Below, piece after piece: positions 34,500-43,447 of a stretch of 64,000 nt of DNA. Within the stretch, counting starts at the first letter, position 1; each line of letters begins with the position of its first letter. The notes beneath the pieces are model-generated. The model saw only the letters and a program-made list of their open reading frames with translations, was not told the DNA's origin and made no database searches. This stretch comes from Micromonospora pallida (lineage in GTDB: Bacteria; Actinomycetota; Actinomycetes; Mycobacteriales; Micromonosporaceae), in contig NZ_FMHW01000002.1 in the NCBI RefSeq assembly GCF_900090325.1, positions 6,139,001-6,203,000 on the forward strand, in the 5' to 3' direction. Position numbers and translations under genes: made by a program.

Positions 34500-35280
34500 C
34501 TAGTACTCCAGCAGGAGATCCGTTCTGGCCTGCGGTGACGGTGTGGTTTTGTCCGTGGACGGCAAGCAGCCACCGTCGAGCCTGAGGTTGTGTGGACCAA
34601 ACAGGATGCGGCGGTGGCTGCCGCGTACAGAGTAGACGTCCAGCGGTGGTCCGGGCTGTTCAACGAGTTGATGGACACGATCGGGGCGCGTTTTGGCCGG
34701 CCCGAGCCTCGACGCCTCGTGGCCGGGTTGCTGGCGCCGTTGCCGGTCAAGAACTGCTGGACGATCGCGGAGCACGCCGGTAACGACGGTCCGGGCGGTA
34801 TGCAGGATCTGATCGGTCGGGCCAGGTGGGACGACACCCTGGTCCGTGCCGACGTGCGGGATTTCGTCGTGGCCCGTCTCGGGCACCCCGACGGCGTCCT
34901 GCTGATCGACGAGACCCTGGACCGGTTCGCCTGGCAACGGCTGATCAGGATGCTCATGCACCGGCACCGCTGGAACTGGAAGGCCGTCCGCAGACAGTTC
35001 ACCACGCCGACCGGCCGGTGGCTGCCCATCACCGCGGACGGGACCGAGCACCAGCCGATCGCGGCCACCCCGGTGACCCGCTACCGGCAACGCTCGATCC
35101 CCAGCCCCTGGCCTGCACCCGACAACGCCTGACGACAGCAACCGTGGAGAGCCCGTTGCGCGGAGACGCGCACGGCGGGTTCGGCGAGCGGCCTGGAGAA
35201 ACGGACCAGCGGCAACGCGGCACCGCGCTCCAGGCCGACTCAACTGGGGCGAGACGACTAAACCGCCATTACACGCAAAG
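34500..35280 (+). pseudogene. IS701-type transposase fragment interrupted by a group II intron remnant
   Basis: From ATG-like 34590 the product first reads as an IS701-type transposase N-terminus (PLPVKNCWTIAEHAGNDGPG; DGVLLIDET). Right after the LIDET catalytic strand it becomes the C-terminal end of a group II intron reverse transcriptase/maturase (HRHRWNWKAVRRQFTTPTGR; WLPITADGTE). Downstream, 35140-35280 has the hairpin-rich intron 3' end (GAGCCCGTTGCGCGG...GGTTCGGCGAGC). The maturase core and the transposase C-terminus are missing. IS left end near 34500 (AGTACTCCAGCAGGAGATCC). Confidence 0.6.
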
Positions 35281-35394
35281 TACGTGAATCAGACGTCCTC
35301 TGAGGGACCTGTTCAGCTCAGGCTTCCAGACGACAAGCCCGTCGCGAACTTTCCGCGCTGCCTACCCGCAACCGTCCGGCTTTCTGCCCGGGGA

Positions 35395-36516
35395 TCAGCC
35401 GGGGGTCCGGACCACCGGGGCACCTGCTTCCGCCGGGCCGGTGCCGGTGATCACCAGGCCCTGTCGTGGGCCGGACTCGGTGATGGTGACCAGGGTGGTT
35501 TGCTTCGCGTCGATGCGGTCGGCGTGAAGACTGAACATGGGGCCGTCGGGACCGATGCCGGCCAGTTCCCAGTAGCCGGCCGGGCCAGCGAGGTCCTGAC
35601 GGGGCCGGACCTCACCTGCCAGTGTGGCCGCGATGACCGCAATGGACACGCCTCCTGGTAGGAGGGTGCCGACGGTGACGTACACACTGGTGCCGTCAGG
35701 GGCCACCCGGACGGCCTGCACGGTTTCGCCGCCCTTCAGGTGGTCGCCCAGGTCGATCGGGAAGGCTCGACCATCGGTGGCGGACAGGGCCAAGGTCTGG
35801 CCGGTAGGGGTCCCCGGGCGGTGCAGCACCGCGCCGTCGGGCAGGATCCCAACCGCGCGGTCACCGGCAGGCACGCGGGGAGTTGTCACCTTGCCGGTGG
35901 CAACATCGAGCATGGTGTAGGTGGCGTCGCCACCGAGCCGTGGTTCGTCGAAGAGCAGGAGTTTGCTGGAGTCGGCGGACCACGCCACGGCACCGATTCG
36001 GCGTCCTTCCGACGGGGGTCCGAGGCGGCGCACTTGGGTGCTGGTGAGGTTTCGGATCAGGTACTCGCCGCTGGACGGGTATCCGAGCCAGGTGCCGTCC
36101 GGCGACAGCGAGAGCGCGCCGGTGAACACGCCGTCGGGGTCGGGCGGCACTTCAAACTGCCGGCCGTCGGTAAGCACCGCCAACGCGTTGCAGCCGTGGG
36201 CACAAGGCGCGTATGCGAGCACAGCGGGACGGACCGCACCGGTCGGCAGCGGGCGGGTGGTCGCGGGTGCTTGGAGCAGGCCAGGAGAGGAGACAGCGAC
36301 GATGGCGGTCGGTGGCACCTCCGGATCCGCAGCCGGCTGTAGCGTCATCGTCATGCCAGCCGCCAGCGAGCCGGCTACCAACGGGGCGACCACGGCGCTC
36401 GCGGTCAGCCTGGTGCGCCGGCGTCGCCGGGCCGCAGCGAGCGCCCGGTCGGGATCGGCGTAGCTGCGGGCTTCGGTGCCCAATTCTCGGTACGCGGACA
36501 GGATCGGGTCACTCAC
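35395..36516 (-). CDS. Membrane-anchored beta-propeller protein, sigma-factor partner
   Basis: 373 residues. A short cytoplasmic N-terminus (MSDPILSAYRELGTEARSYA), then a basic stretch, one transmembrane helix (about 40-60), and an extracytoplasmic WD40/TolB-like propeller (SLSPDGTWLGYPS; VAWSADSSKLLLFDEPR). Its GTG 36516 overlaps the sigma-factor stop (GTGA). The pattern, SigE-type sigma followed by a single-pass sensor, suggests an anti-sigma-like or signal-sensing role, though no classical anti-sigma (ZAS) motif is seen. Confidence 0.7.
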   Translation of the reverse strand: MSDPILSAYRELGTEARSYADPDRALAAARRRRRTRLTASAVVAPLVAGSLAAGMTMTLQPAADPEVPPTAIVAVSSPGLLQAPATTRPLPTGAVRPAVLAYAPCAHGCNALAVLTDGRQFEVPPDPDGVFTGALSLSPDGTWLGYPSSGEYLIRNLTSTQVRRLGPPSEGRRIGAVAWSADSSKLLLFDEPRLGGDATYTMLDVATGKVTTPRVPAGDRAVGILPDGAVLHRPGTPTGQTLALSATDGRAFPIDLGDHLKGGETVQAVRVAPDGTSVYVTVGTLLPGGVSIAVIAATLAGEVRPRQDLAGPAGYWELAGIGPDGPMFSLHADRIDAKQTTLVTITESGPRQGLVITGTGPAEAGAPVVRTPG

Positions 36517-37040
36517 GGTACGACCTCCGACGTTGTAGAGGTGTCAGACAGGTGTGGGTATGCCCGGCGGAGGGCGGCAAGTCCGTCATGGGCGTGCCGC
36601 TTGATCGTTCCGACCCTGCAGCCGAGCAGGTTGGCGGTGGCCGTCTCGGATAGATCCTCGTAGAAACGCAGGTAGAGAACCGCACGCTGCCGAGGGGGCA
36701 GCGACGCCAGGATCTGGGACATGGCTATCCGCTGCGCCACCCGGCCCGCCATGTCGACATCAGCGGCAGGGTCTGCCGCTGAGTCGAGCGGGACCTGGGG
36801 ATACCGGCGACGACGCAACCAGGACCGCAGCTGGTTGAGCATGACCCGGCGGACATACGCCTCCGGGTTACCTCCTGACTCCACCCGGCGCCACCGCACC
36901 GCCGTCTTTGCCAGCGCCTCCTGCAGCAAGTCTTCGGCCGTCTGGTGGTTGCCGGTAAGCAGGTAGGCCGCGCTGGACAGCGCTGCGCCCCGGGCCACCA
37001 CAAACTCCCGGAAGCCACTGTAACGATCCTGGGCTGGCAT
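36513..37040 (-). CDS. SigE-family ECF RNA polymerase sigma factor
   Basis: 175 residues. Sigma region 2 (SAAYLLTGNHQTAEDLLQEA; YVRRVMLNQLRSWLRRRRYP) and region 4 (LPPRQRAVLYLRFYEDLSET; GCRVGTIKRHAHDGLAALRR). It belongs to the SigE/M-like actinobacterial family. Translationally coupled to the propeller gene. Start ATG 37040 follows GAGGAAGAGGG. Confidence 0.9.
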   Translation of the reverse strand: MPAQDRYSGFREFVVARGAALSSAAYLLTGNHQTAEDLLQEALAKTAVRWRRVESGGNPEAYVRRVMLNQLRSWLRRRRYPQVPLDSAADPAADVDMAGRVAQRIAMSQILASLPPRQRAVLYLRFYEDLSETATANLLGCRVGTIKRHAHDGLAALRRAYPHLSDTSTTSEVVP

Positions 37041-37091
37041 CGGGCCCTCTTCCTCGTGTGGGGCTCGTACCTAGAACAACGCCGATTGCCA

Positions 37092-37334
37092 TCAGATAGG
37101 TTGAGTGACGCCGAAGACTTCCGTGGCCAGCAATCCGCCCAACGCCACCAGCACCGCTGGCAATAGCAGGAACAACCTTGCCCCGAACGAGATGTCGGGT
37201 GGCGTCCACAGCACCGGCACCGCGGCACCTGCAACCCCCGCGAACAACCACCCCCGGCCCACCACCACCCAGGTGGCCGGGCGGGGTGTCCCGAAGCAAC
37301 CACAAGGTGCCGTCGGGACCCGGATCCGGAGCAC
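37092..37334 (-). pseudogene. MauE/DoxX-like membrane protein fragment
   Basis: 80 residues with the MauE-like CGCFGTPRPATWVVVGRGWL segment and two hydrophobic helices. The N-terminal helices of the family are missing; the frame closes at a stop about 35 bp upstream of the start, 27 bp from the IS copy 2 end. Probably truncated by rearrangement near the IS. Confidence 0.45.
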
Positions 37335-37396
37335 CTTCGAGCCGCGCCGTGAACCTCGTAGCGGGGGTTACGGCGACTGGGCCGCCCTGGTCCTAG

Positions 37397-38743
37397 TACG
37401 GCAGCCGCCGTTTGAGATTCCGCTGGTAGAGCGGGGTGGACGCGAGGCGGCCACCGCGTGATCGTCTGTATGTTGTGGACATAACTTCAGATTCGGCGGT
37501 GGCCGCGTGCCACAGCGTAAACCCTGGTGGGTGGGAGCGGGTTCTGGCCGGGGTGCTCGCCTCGTTCGCGGGCCGGTTCGGGCGGGTCGAGCCGCGTCGG
37601 ACGGCGGCGGCGTTCGTGACCGGGCTGCTGTCGGATATCGAGGTCAAGACGTGTTGGCAGTTGGCGGAGCAGGCCGGACACGCCCGCCCGGATGCGATGC
37701 AGCGGCTGCTGTTCCGGGCGGTGTGGGACGCCGAGGCCGTCCGTGACGACCTGCGCCAGGTGATCGTCGGCCGGTTCGGCGCCCCGGAGGCGGTCCTGGT
37801 CGGCTACGCCGGCCGGGACGGGCACACCCTGATCGACCGCAGGGTCTACCTGCCGGTGTCGTGGACCGAGGACCGGGGCCGCTGCCAGGCCGCCGGTGTC
37901 CCGGACGAGATCGGGTTCGCCACGAAGTCCGAGTTGGCCGCCGAGATGATCACCGCAGCCGTTGACGCCGGCGTGCCGGTGGCGTGGGCCGCAGCGGACG
38001 AGGCGTACGGCAACAGCAGCGTCTTCCGCAACCGGCTGCGCGGACAACGGCTGGGCTACGTCTTGGCCGTGTCCCGCAGCCATCTGGTGCCGCTCGACGG
38101 TGGCAAGGTCAAGGCTCGTGCCGACCGGATCGCCGCCGAACTACCCGCCTCGGCGTGGCAGCGCCGCAGCGCTGGGGCCGGGTCGAAAGGGCCCCGCTAC
38201 TACGACTGGGCCTGGCTCGATCAGGTCACCACGGACGCCGACCCCGACGACGGTGGCCGGCACAGCCTCCTGATCAGGCGCAACACTTCCACCGGAGAGT
38301 TGGCCTTCTACCGGTGTTGGACACCACAGCCGGCCACCCTCGCGCAGCTCGTGCGGGTGGCAGGGATCCGCTGGACCGTCGAGGAAGCCTTCCAGGCCGC
38401 CAAGAGTCAGGTCGGTCTGGACCAGCACCAGGTCCGCCGCTGGGACTCCTGGCACCGCTTCACCATCCTCGCTCTGGCCGCCCTCGCCGTCCTGGCGATC
38501 TGCGCCGCCGACACCGCAGGCAAAGCCGACGACGACCCGGGGCGCACCGGGCTGATCAAGCTCACGGTCAACGAAGTCCGCCGTCTGATCAACGCCTTCA
38601 TCATCCGCCCGATCAGCGACCTCGCCCACCGTTTGCGCTGGTCACAATTCCGGCGCCGCCATCAAGCCCGAGCCCGACGATCCCACTACACGCGACGCCT
38701 CAACCCCGGATTCCAGCCATGATCCCGAACGGCGGCTGCCGTA
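37397..38743 (+). mobile_element. IS701-type insertion sequence, copy 2 (1347 bp, internal deletion)
   Basis: Same TACGGCAGCCGCCGTT ends as copy 1, inverted relative to it. Flanked by CTAG on both sides (37393-37396, 38744-38747). The right flank directly continues into the tRNA-Arg repeat, so this insertion lies within the attachment site. Confidence 0.9.
37436..38722 (+). pseudogene. IS701 transposase with in-frame deletion of the catalytic Asp strand
   Basis: 428 residues, otherwise nearly identical to copy 1 (a few substitutions, e.g. SAGAGSKGP against SAGTGSKGP). A 36-residue segment starting VDETGDLKKG and ending QVGVFL is missing, so GAPEAVLV joins GYAGRDGH. The frame is kept but the first catalytic Asp is lost. 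Predicted inactive. Confidence 0.9.
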
Positions 38744-38744
38744 C

Positions 38745-38781
38745 TAGGGGTTCGAGTCCCTTCGGGCGCGCAAGATCACAA
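38745..38781 (+). repeat. attR (partial) of the tRNA-Arg element
   Basis: TAGGGGTTCGAGTCCC... to CAAGATCACAA, 37 bp identical to 19953-19989. Its 5' continuation is cut off by IS copy 2. Confidence 0.85.
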
Positions 38782-38939
38782 TGGGCATGACCTGCGAAAA
38801 CGCGGGTCGTCAGGCCCCTTCGCTTTGCCGTCCCTTGTAGACGTCTGGGTGCTCGGTGGGTGCTCGTGCGACGAGGATCCTGTCTGTCCCGGCTGGCCTC
38901 TGCAGGGGGGTAAGGCGCTGGCGCGTGGTAAGCCGGCCG

Positions 38940-39097
38940 ACTGCGGGCCGAACCCGCGAACCGGCCTCGCCGCCAGCGACACCACCGACGACGGGCCGGA
39001 GGTCATCGTGGTGGCCGGGGGAGCACTGCTCGGCATCCCGACCATCGTCGGTGCCATCACGCTCACGCTCCGACGCCGCCGCGACAACGCGGCCTGA
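38940..39097 (+). other. Possible surface-protein C-terminal fragment
   Basis: About 52 codons ending GGALLGIPTIVGAITLTLRR then RRDNAA: a transmembrane helix plus basic tail like a cell-wall anchor end, without a credible upstream domain. Lies just outside attR. May be a relic; the rest of 38782-39131 holds no gene. Confidence 0.3.
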
Positions 39098-39131
39098 CTC
39101 ACGGAAACTGAGGGACGCGTGATGGGTTGTG

Positions 39132-39823
39132 TCAGGAGCGCCGTGGCTGTTGGGCGTCGACGGGTGCCCCGTCGCGTAGGTGTTCGTCGGCGATGCGGAC
39201 GGCGAGTTCGGCGTCCACCTGCTCGTACCAGATGTCGTCGGGATGGACGACGACGAGTGGGCCGAGGTTGCAGGGGAACAGACATCCGGTGGGGGTGACC
39301 AGGATGTCGTCGTCGAGGCGGTGCTCGTGCAGGCGGGTGCCGAGGGTCGCGGCGACCTCGTTGGCGCCGTAGGCGGTGCAGCGGGGGCCGCGGCAGATCA
39401 GGACGTGCCGGTGGTGCCGGGTGATCTGGGACCAGGCCGGGCTGCGGAAGGGGCCGGGGTTGCCCGTGAGTTCGGTGTGCTGTCCGGCGATGGCTTCGGC
39501 GATGGCGGTGACCAGGGCGTTCTGGGTCGCCAGTGGTGTGGTGACGGCGATGCGTACCGGACGGGCGCAGGTGGTGCGCCAGTGGGCGACGGCTCGGCGG
39601 ATCCAGGTGTCGAGGTAGCGGTCTGGTGGCACGTGCACCGCCACGAGCAGCACCTCGTCGTGGTCCGGCACTGCCTCCAGAGCGGCGTGCAGGGACGGGG
39701 CGGCGCCGTCGAGGAAGCACGCCCGCACCGGCAGGCCCGTGGCTTCGGCGGTCGCGGCGGCGAGTCGGTGGATGGCGTCGTGGCCGCCGTGATGGGTCGC
39801 CGACCGGGAGACCAGCAGCACGG

Positions 39824-39827
<4 letters not shown>
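39132..39827 (-). CDS. CbiX-like/(2Fe-2S) ferredoxin-domain protein
   Basis: 231 residues. N-terminal half resembles a CbiX/SirB chelatase-like domain (LLVSRSATHHGGHDAIHRLA). C-terminal half is a thioredoxin-like 2Fe-2S ferredoxin with cysteines in LICRGPRCTAYGA and TPTGCLFPCNLGP. Last gene of the B12 operon (GTGA overlap with the ATPase gene). Likely reductive handling or metal insertion for a corrinoid; the reaction is not proven. Confidence 0.75.
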
Positions 39828-40581
<754 letters not shown>

Positions 40582-40582
<1 letters not shown>

Positions 40583-41613
40583 CAGCCGCGCACCTCCCGG
40601 CGGTGCATCAGGACGATGAAGGCAGGCACACCGAGCAGGGCGGTCAGGACACCGGCGGGCAGTTCCCTGGGTTCGAAGACCGCGCGGGCGGCGGTGTCGA
40701 CCCAGATCATGAAGATGGCGCCGGCGAGCACCACGACGGGCAACAGCCGCCGGTGGTCGGGGCCGGTGAGCAGGCGGGCGGCGTGCGGCAGGATCAATCC
40801 CACGAAGCCGATCGCCCCGCTGACGGCCACCAGGACCGCAGTGAGCAGGGCGGTGGCGATCAGCAGCAGCCACCGGACCCGGCTGACGTCGACGCCGAGG
40901 GTAGCGGCGGCCTCCTCACCGAACGTGAAGGCGTTGAGCGCCCGCGCGTGCCCGAACACGACGGCCAGCACGACGACGAGGACCGGCGTGGCCCACCCGA
41001 GAGCAGTCCAGTCGGCGCGAGCGAGGGAACCGGAGAGCCAGAAGGTGATCGACTGGGTGGCGTGCGGATCCGCCACCCAGATGATGACGAAGGAGGTCAG
41101 GGCGGCGCAGAGCTGGGCGATGGCGACGCCGGCGAGGACCACTCTGGTCGGCCGCAGCACGGCCCGGCCGGCGATCGCGAGCACGAGGCCGAACGCGACG
41201 AGCGCCCCGGTGAACGCGCCGCCGCTGAGCGCGGCGACGCCGCTTCCCAGGCCGAGGGTGATGACGACGACCGCGCCCAGCGAGGCCCCGGAGGAGACCC
41301 CGAGCAGGTACGGGTCGGCCAGCGGGTTGCGGGTGACGGTCTGCATGACCGTGCCCGCGGCGGCGAGACCGGCACCGACGACGGCGGCACCGAGCACCCG
41401 CGGCAACCGCATGTGCCACACGATGTGGTCACGCAGCAACGGCACGTCGGCGTCGATCAGGCCGAGGTGGTCGGCGATGACACTCCACACGGTACGTAGG
41501 GAAAGGTCGGCCGGTCCGACCGTGACCGCCGCGCCCACCGACAGCAGCAGCCCACTGACGAGCAGCAGCGTCGCCGTGACCGTGCTTGCCGCCCGAACCG
41601 GCGGCGTGACCAC
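40582..41613 (-). CDS. FecCD/BtuC-type permease
   Basis: 343 residues from GTG 41613 (start uncertain; a longer start would run into the upstream gene). About ten transmembrane helices with FecCD landmarks RLPRVLGAAVVGAGLAAAGT, QTVTRNPLADPYLLGVSSGA, and the coupling-helix area GEEAAATLGVDVSRVR, GAIGFVGLILPHAARLLTGP. Inner-membrane channel of the B12 importer. Confidence 0.9.
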
Positions 41614-41639
41614 CGCTGCCGGCGGGCGGGTGAGCGTGG

Positions 41640-42611
41640 TCAGCTCGCCGCCTTGGCGAGGGCTTCGACGGCGAGCATATTGCGCACACCCGCCGACGTC
41701 GAAGAGAACGGGATGACGACGTACCGCTGGTTCTTTACTGCCGGCAGGTCCTTCAGCGTCGCGTTCTTCGCCAGGAACGTCTTCTTCGCCGAGGCCGGGT
41801 CCCAGCTCGCGTCGATGAGCACGATCAGGTCGGGGTTGCGGTCGGCGACCGTCTCCCAGCTGGAGTTGGCCCAGCTGCCGTCCAGGTCGGCGAAGGCGTT
41901 GGTGACCCCAGCTTCGGCCATGATCATGCCGGGGCCGCCGCAACAGGCGCCGACGCTGGGCGCGTCGCTGCCGCCGTCCCACCACAGCACCTTCGCGTTC
42001 TTCGCGCCGGCTCTGGCCTGGGCGATGCGAGCCTGCTGGTCGGCGACGAGCTTCTCCGCGCGATCGGGTACGCCGAAGATCGTGGCGATCTCCCGGATCT
42101 CACCGAACACGTCATTCATGGTCAGTTTCGCCGGCCGGGTCTCCTTGGGACAACCGGCAGGTGAGAGGTACGTGCCGACACCGAGCTTCTGCCACTCGCC
42201 CCGGTCGCCGACACCCTCGTCGCCGAAGGCGCTGGTGAACGACGCGTACACGAAATCCGGTTCCGCCTCGAGCAGGCTCTCCTTCGACGGGTACTCCTTG
42301 GCCAGGACCGGAACCTTGGCGTACGCGGCGGCGTAGTCGGGCAGCACCTCGTCGTCGAGGTACGCCGTACCGATCATGCGGTCCTGCAGGCCGAGGGCAA
42401 GCATGATCTCGGTGGCGGACTGGTTCATCGTCACGGCACGTGCCGGCGGCTTCGTGATCGTCACCGGTGTGCCGCAGTTGGTCAGCGTGACGGGTCCGGC
42501 GGAACCCGACGGCGCGGTGGCCGGGCCGTCGTCGGGGGCGGAGCAGCCGCCGAGCAGGACGAGCAGGACGGACAGGGGCGCGGCAACGCGCCAGGACACA
42601 GGGGACCGCAC
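41640..42611 (-). CDS. Cobalamin-binding lipoprotein, BtuF-like
   Basis: 323 residues from GTG 42611. Lipoprotein signal peptide with lipobox LLGGC. Two-lobed class III binding protein (AVTMNQSATEIMLALGLQDR; PDLIVLIDASWDPASAKKTF) with a cysteine pair in SVGACCGGPGM. The B12 riboswitch lies 54 nt upstream, giving the substrate. Delivers corrinoid to the permease. Confidence 0.85.
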   Translation of the reverse strand: MRSPVSWRVAAPLSVLLVLLGGCSAPDDGPATAPSGSAGPVTLTNCGTPVTITKPPARAVTMNQSATEIMLALGLQDRMIGTAYLDDEVLPDYAAAYAKVPVLAKEYPSKESLLEAEPDFVYASFTSAFGDEGVGDRGEWQKLGVGTYLSPAGCPKETRPAKLTMNDVFGEIREIATIFGVPDRAEKLVADQQARIAQARAGAKNAKVLWWDGGSDAPSVGACCGGPGMIMAEAGVTNAFADLDGSWANSSWETVADRNPDLIVLIDASWDPASAKKTFLAKNATLKDLPAVKNQRYVVIPFSSTSAGVRNMLAVEALAKAAS

Positions 42612-42664
42612 AGCGGAACCGCCTTCCAGCACCTCGTGGACGGAGTCGTTCTCCTGCCGTGGCC

Positions 42665-42815
42665 GGTCTCCTGGCTGACGGGTGGTGCGCCGACGGCCGG
42701 CCTTCCCAGGCTTGCGCCCAGTGACCTTGCGGTGGCCTCCGGCATCCCGATCACAGTGGCGAGGGCCGCTCCGGTTTCGCACCGGCTTCCCGAGCACCAC
42801 GGCGGCCATACCCTA
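42665..42815 (-). ncRNA. Cobalamin riboswitch controlling the BtuFCD-like operon
   Basis: On the minus strand: GGGAAGCCGGTGCGAAACCG, then the B12 box core GCCACTGT (42753-42760), GGTCACTGGGCGCAAGCCTG, and the 3' GTCAGCCAGGAGACC. This is the full conserved order of the adenosylcobalamin riboswitch. High B12 should shut off the transporter. Confidence 0.92.
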
Positions 42816-42911
42816 ACCAGGGGAGACGCTGCCTGTCACCATGGCCCGCGGTAAGCGGGAAGGCATTCCGTCGACGGTGGTCGATCGCCAGCGCCGTAGG
42901 TCCGACGCTCG

Positions 42912-43066
42912 AGGTCGGATGCCGGCATTGACAGCCGCCGTGGTGGTGGCATGACTGATGCGACAACTCAAGACGCGTGTACGTGTGGGGGAAGTCCGGT
43001 CGAAGTCCGGCGCTGGCCCGCAACGGTAGGCCGTCCAGTTGCTCGCTGACAACCGGATCACCTCGC
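42912..43066 (+). ncRNA. Second, probably orphan cobalamin riboswitch
   Basis: Plus strand: GTGGTGGCATGACTGATGC, GGGGGAAGTCCGGTCGAAGT then CCGGCGCTGGCCCGCAACGG with TAGGC, ending in CTGACAACCGGATCACC. Matches the short-arm cobalamin riboswitch pattern (GGGAAxCCGGTGxAAxTCCGG, GCTGxCCCGCAACxGTA). It diverges from the first riboswitch, but only a methyltransferase relic and LtrA follow. Confidence 0.7.
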
Positions 43067-43212
43067 CTGCGGTAGAGGCGGCGTTTCGTCGGGTGCCGCG
43101 GCACCTGTTCGCCCCCCGACGGGGTCAGCGTCGACGCCGCGTACACCGACGACGTGGTCATCACCATCGGCGGCCGGCGGCGCCGCCCTGCGGTGTCGCG
43201 GCGTCGGGCGGG
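43054..43212 (+). pseudogene. Protein-L-isoaspartate methyltransferase-like N-terminal relic
   Basis: Reads ITSPAVEAAFRRVPRHLFAP, then, after a 1-nt frameshift, GVSVDAAYTDDVVIT, the usual opening of PCMT-type methyltransferases. Nothing of the catalytic domain follows. The stretch 43213-43447 shows only short degenerate frames. Confidence 0.6.
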
Positions 43213-43447
43213 CGAATGAACGAGTTGCGGCGAAAGATCGAGGCTCACCAGCGGCACAACATGACCTGAGGTGGTCAAGTTTCTGCCGGAGCACGATGTC
43301 TGGATTGAGGCGTTTAAGGAACTTCAAGCCGAAGGTTGGCTATCGTCGACGACGACGGCCTCTGGGTCACTCGGTCCGGCCGGTTTCGCTGCCCGGAAAC
43401 TGTCGTCGATCCCCTACGACCTCGGAGTCAACTAGGACGCGCAACCG

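Larger units (their letters stand above)
19942..38781. mobile_element. Decayed tRNA-Arg integrative element, about 18.8 kb
   Basis: Bounded by direct repeats of the tRNA-Arg 3' end, with a tyrosine integrase next to the tRNA. Cargo: an AbiE-like pair, tandem AAA+ protein, TetR/SDR, SARP/hydrolase, an LPVTG surface protein, sigma factor/propeller, and two IS701-type copies. No replication, excisionase or transfer genes are recognisable. The integrase is frameshifted and the right attachment site is broken, so the element is probably immobile. Confidence 0.8.

Noticed and set aside
35395..36516. Classical zinc anti-sigma factor
   Set aside because: No HxxxCxxC motif; single-pass propeller architecture instead.
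37436..38722. Intact transposase gene
   Set aside because: Open frame, but the first catalytic Asp strand is deleted compared with copy 1.
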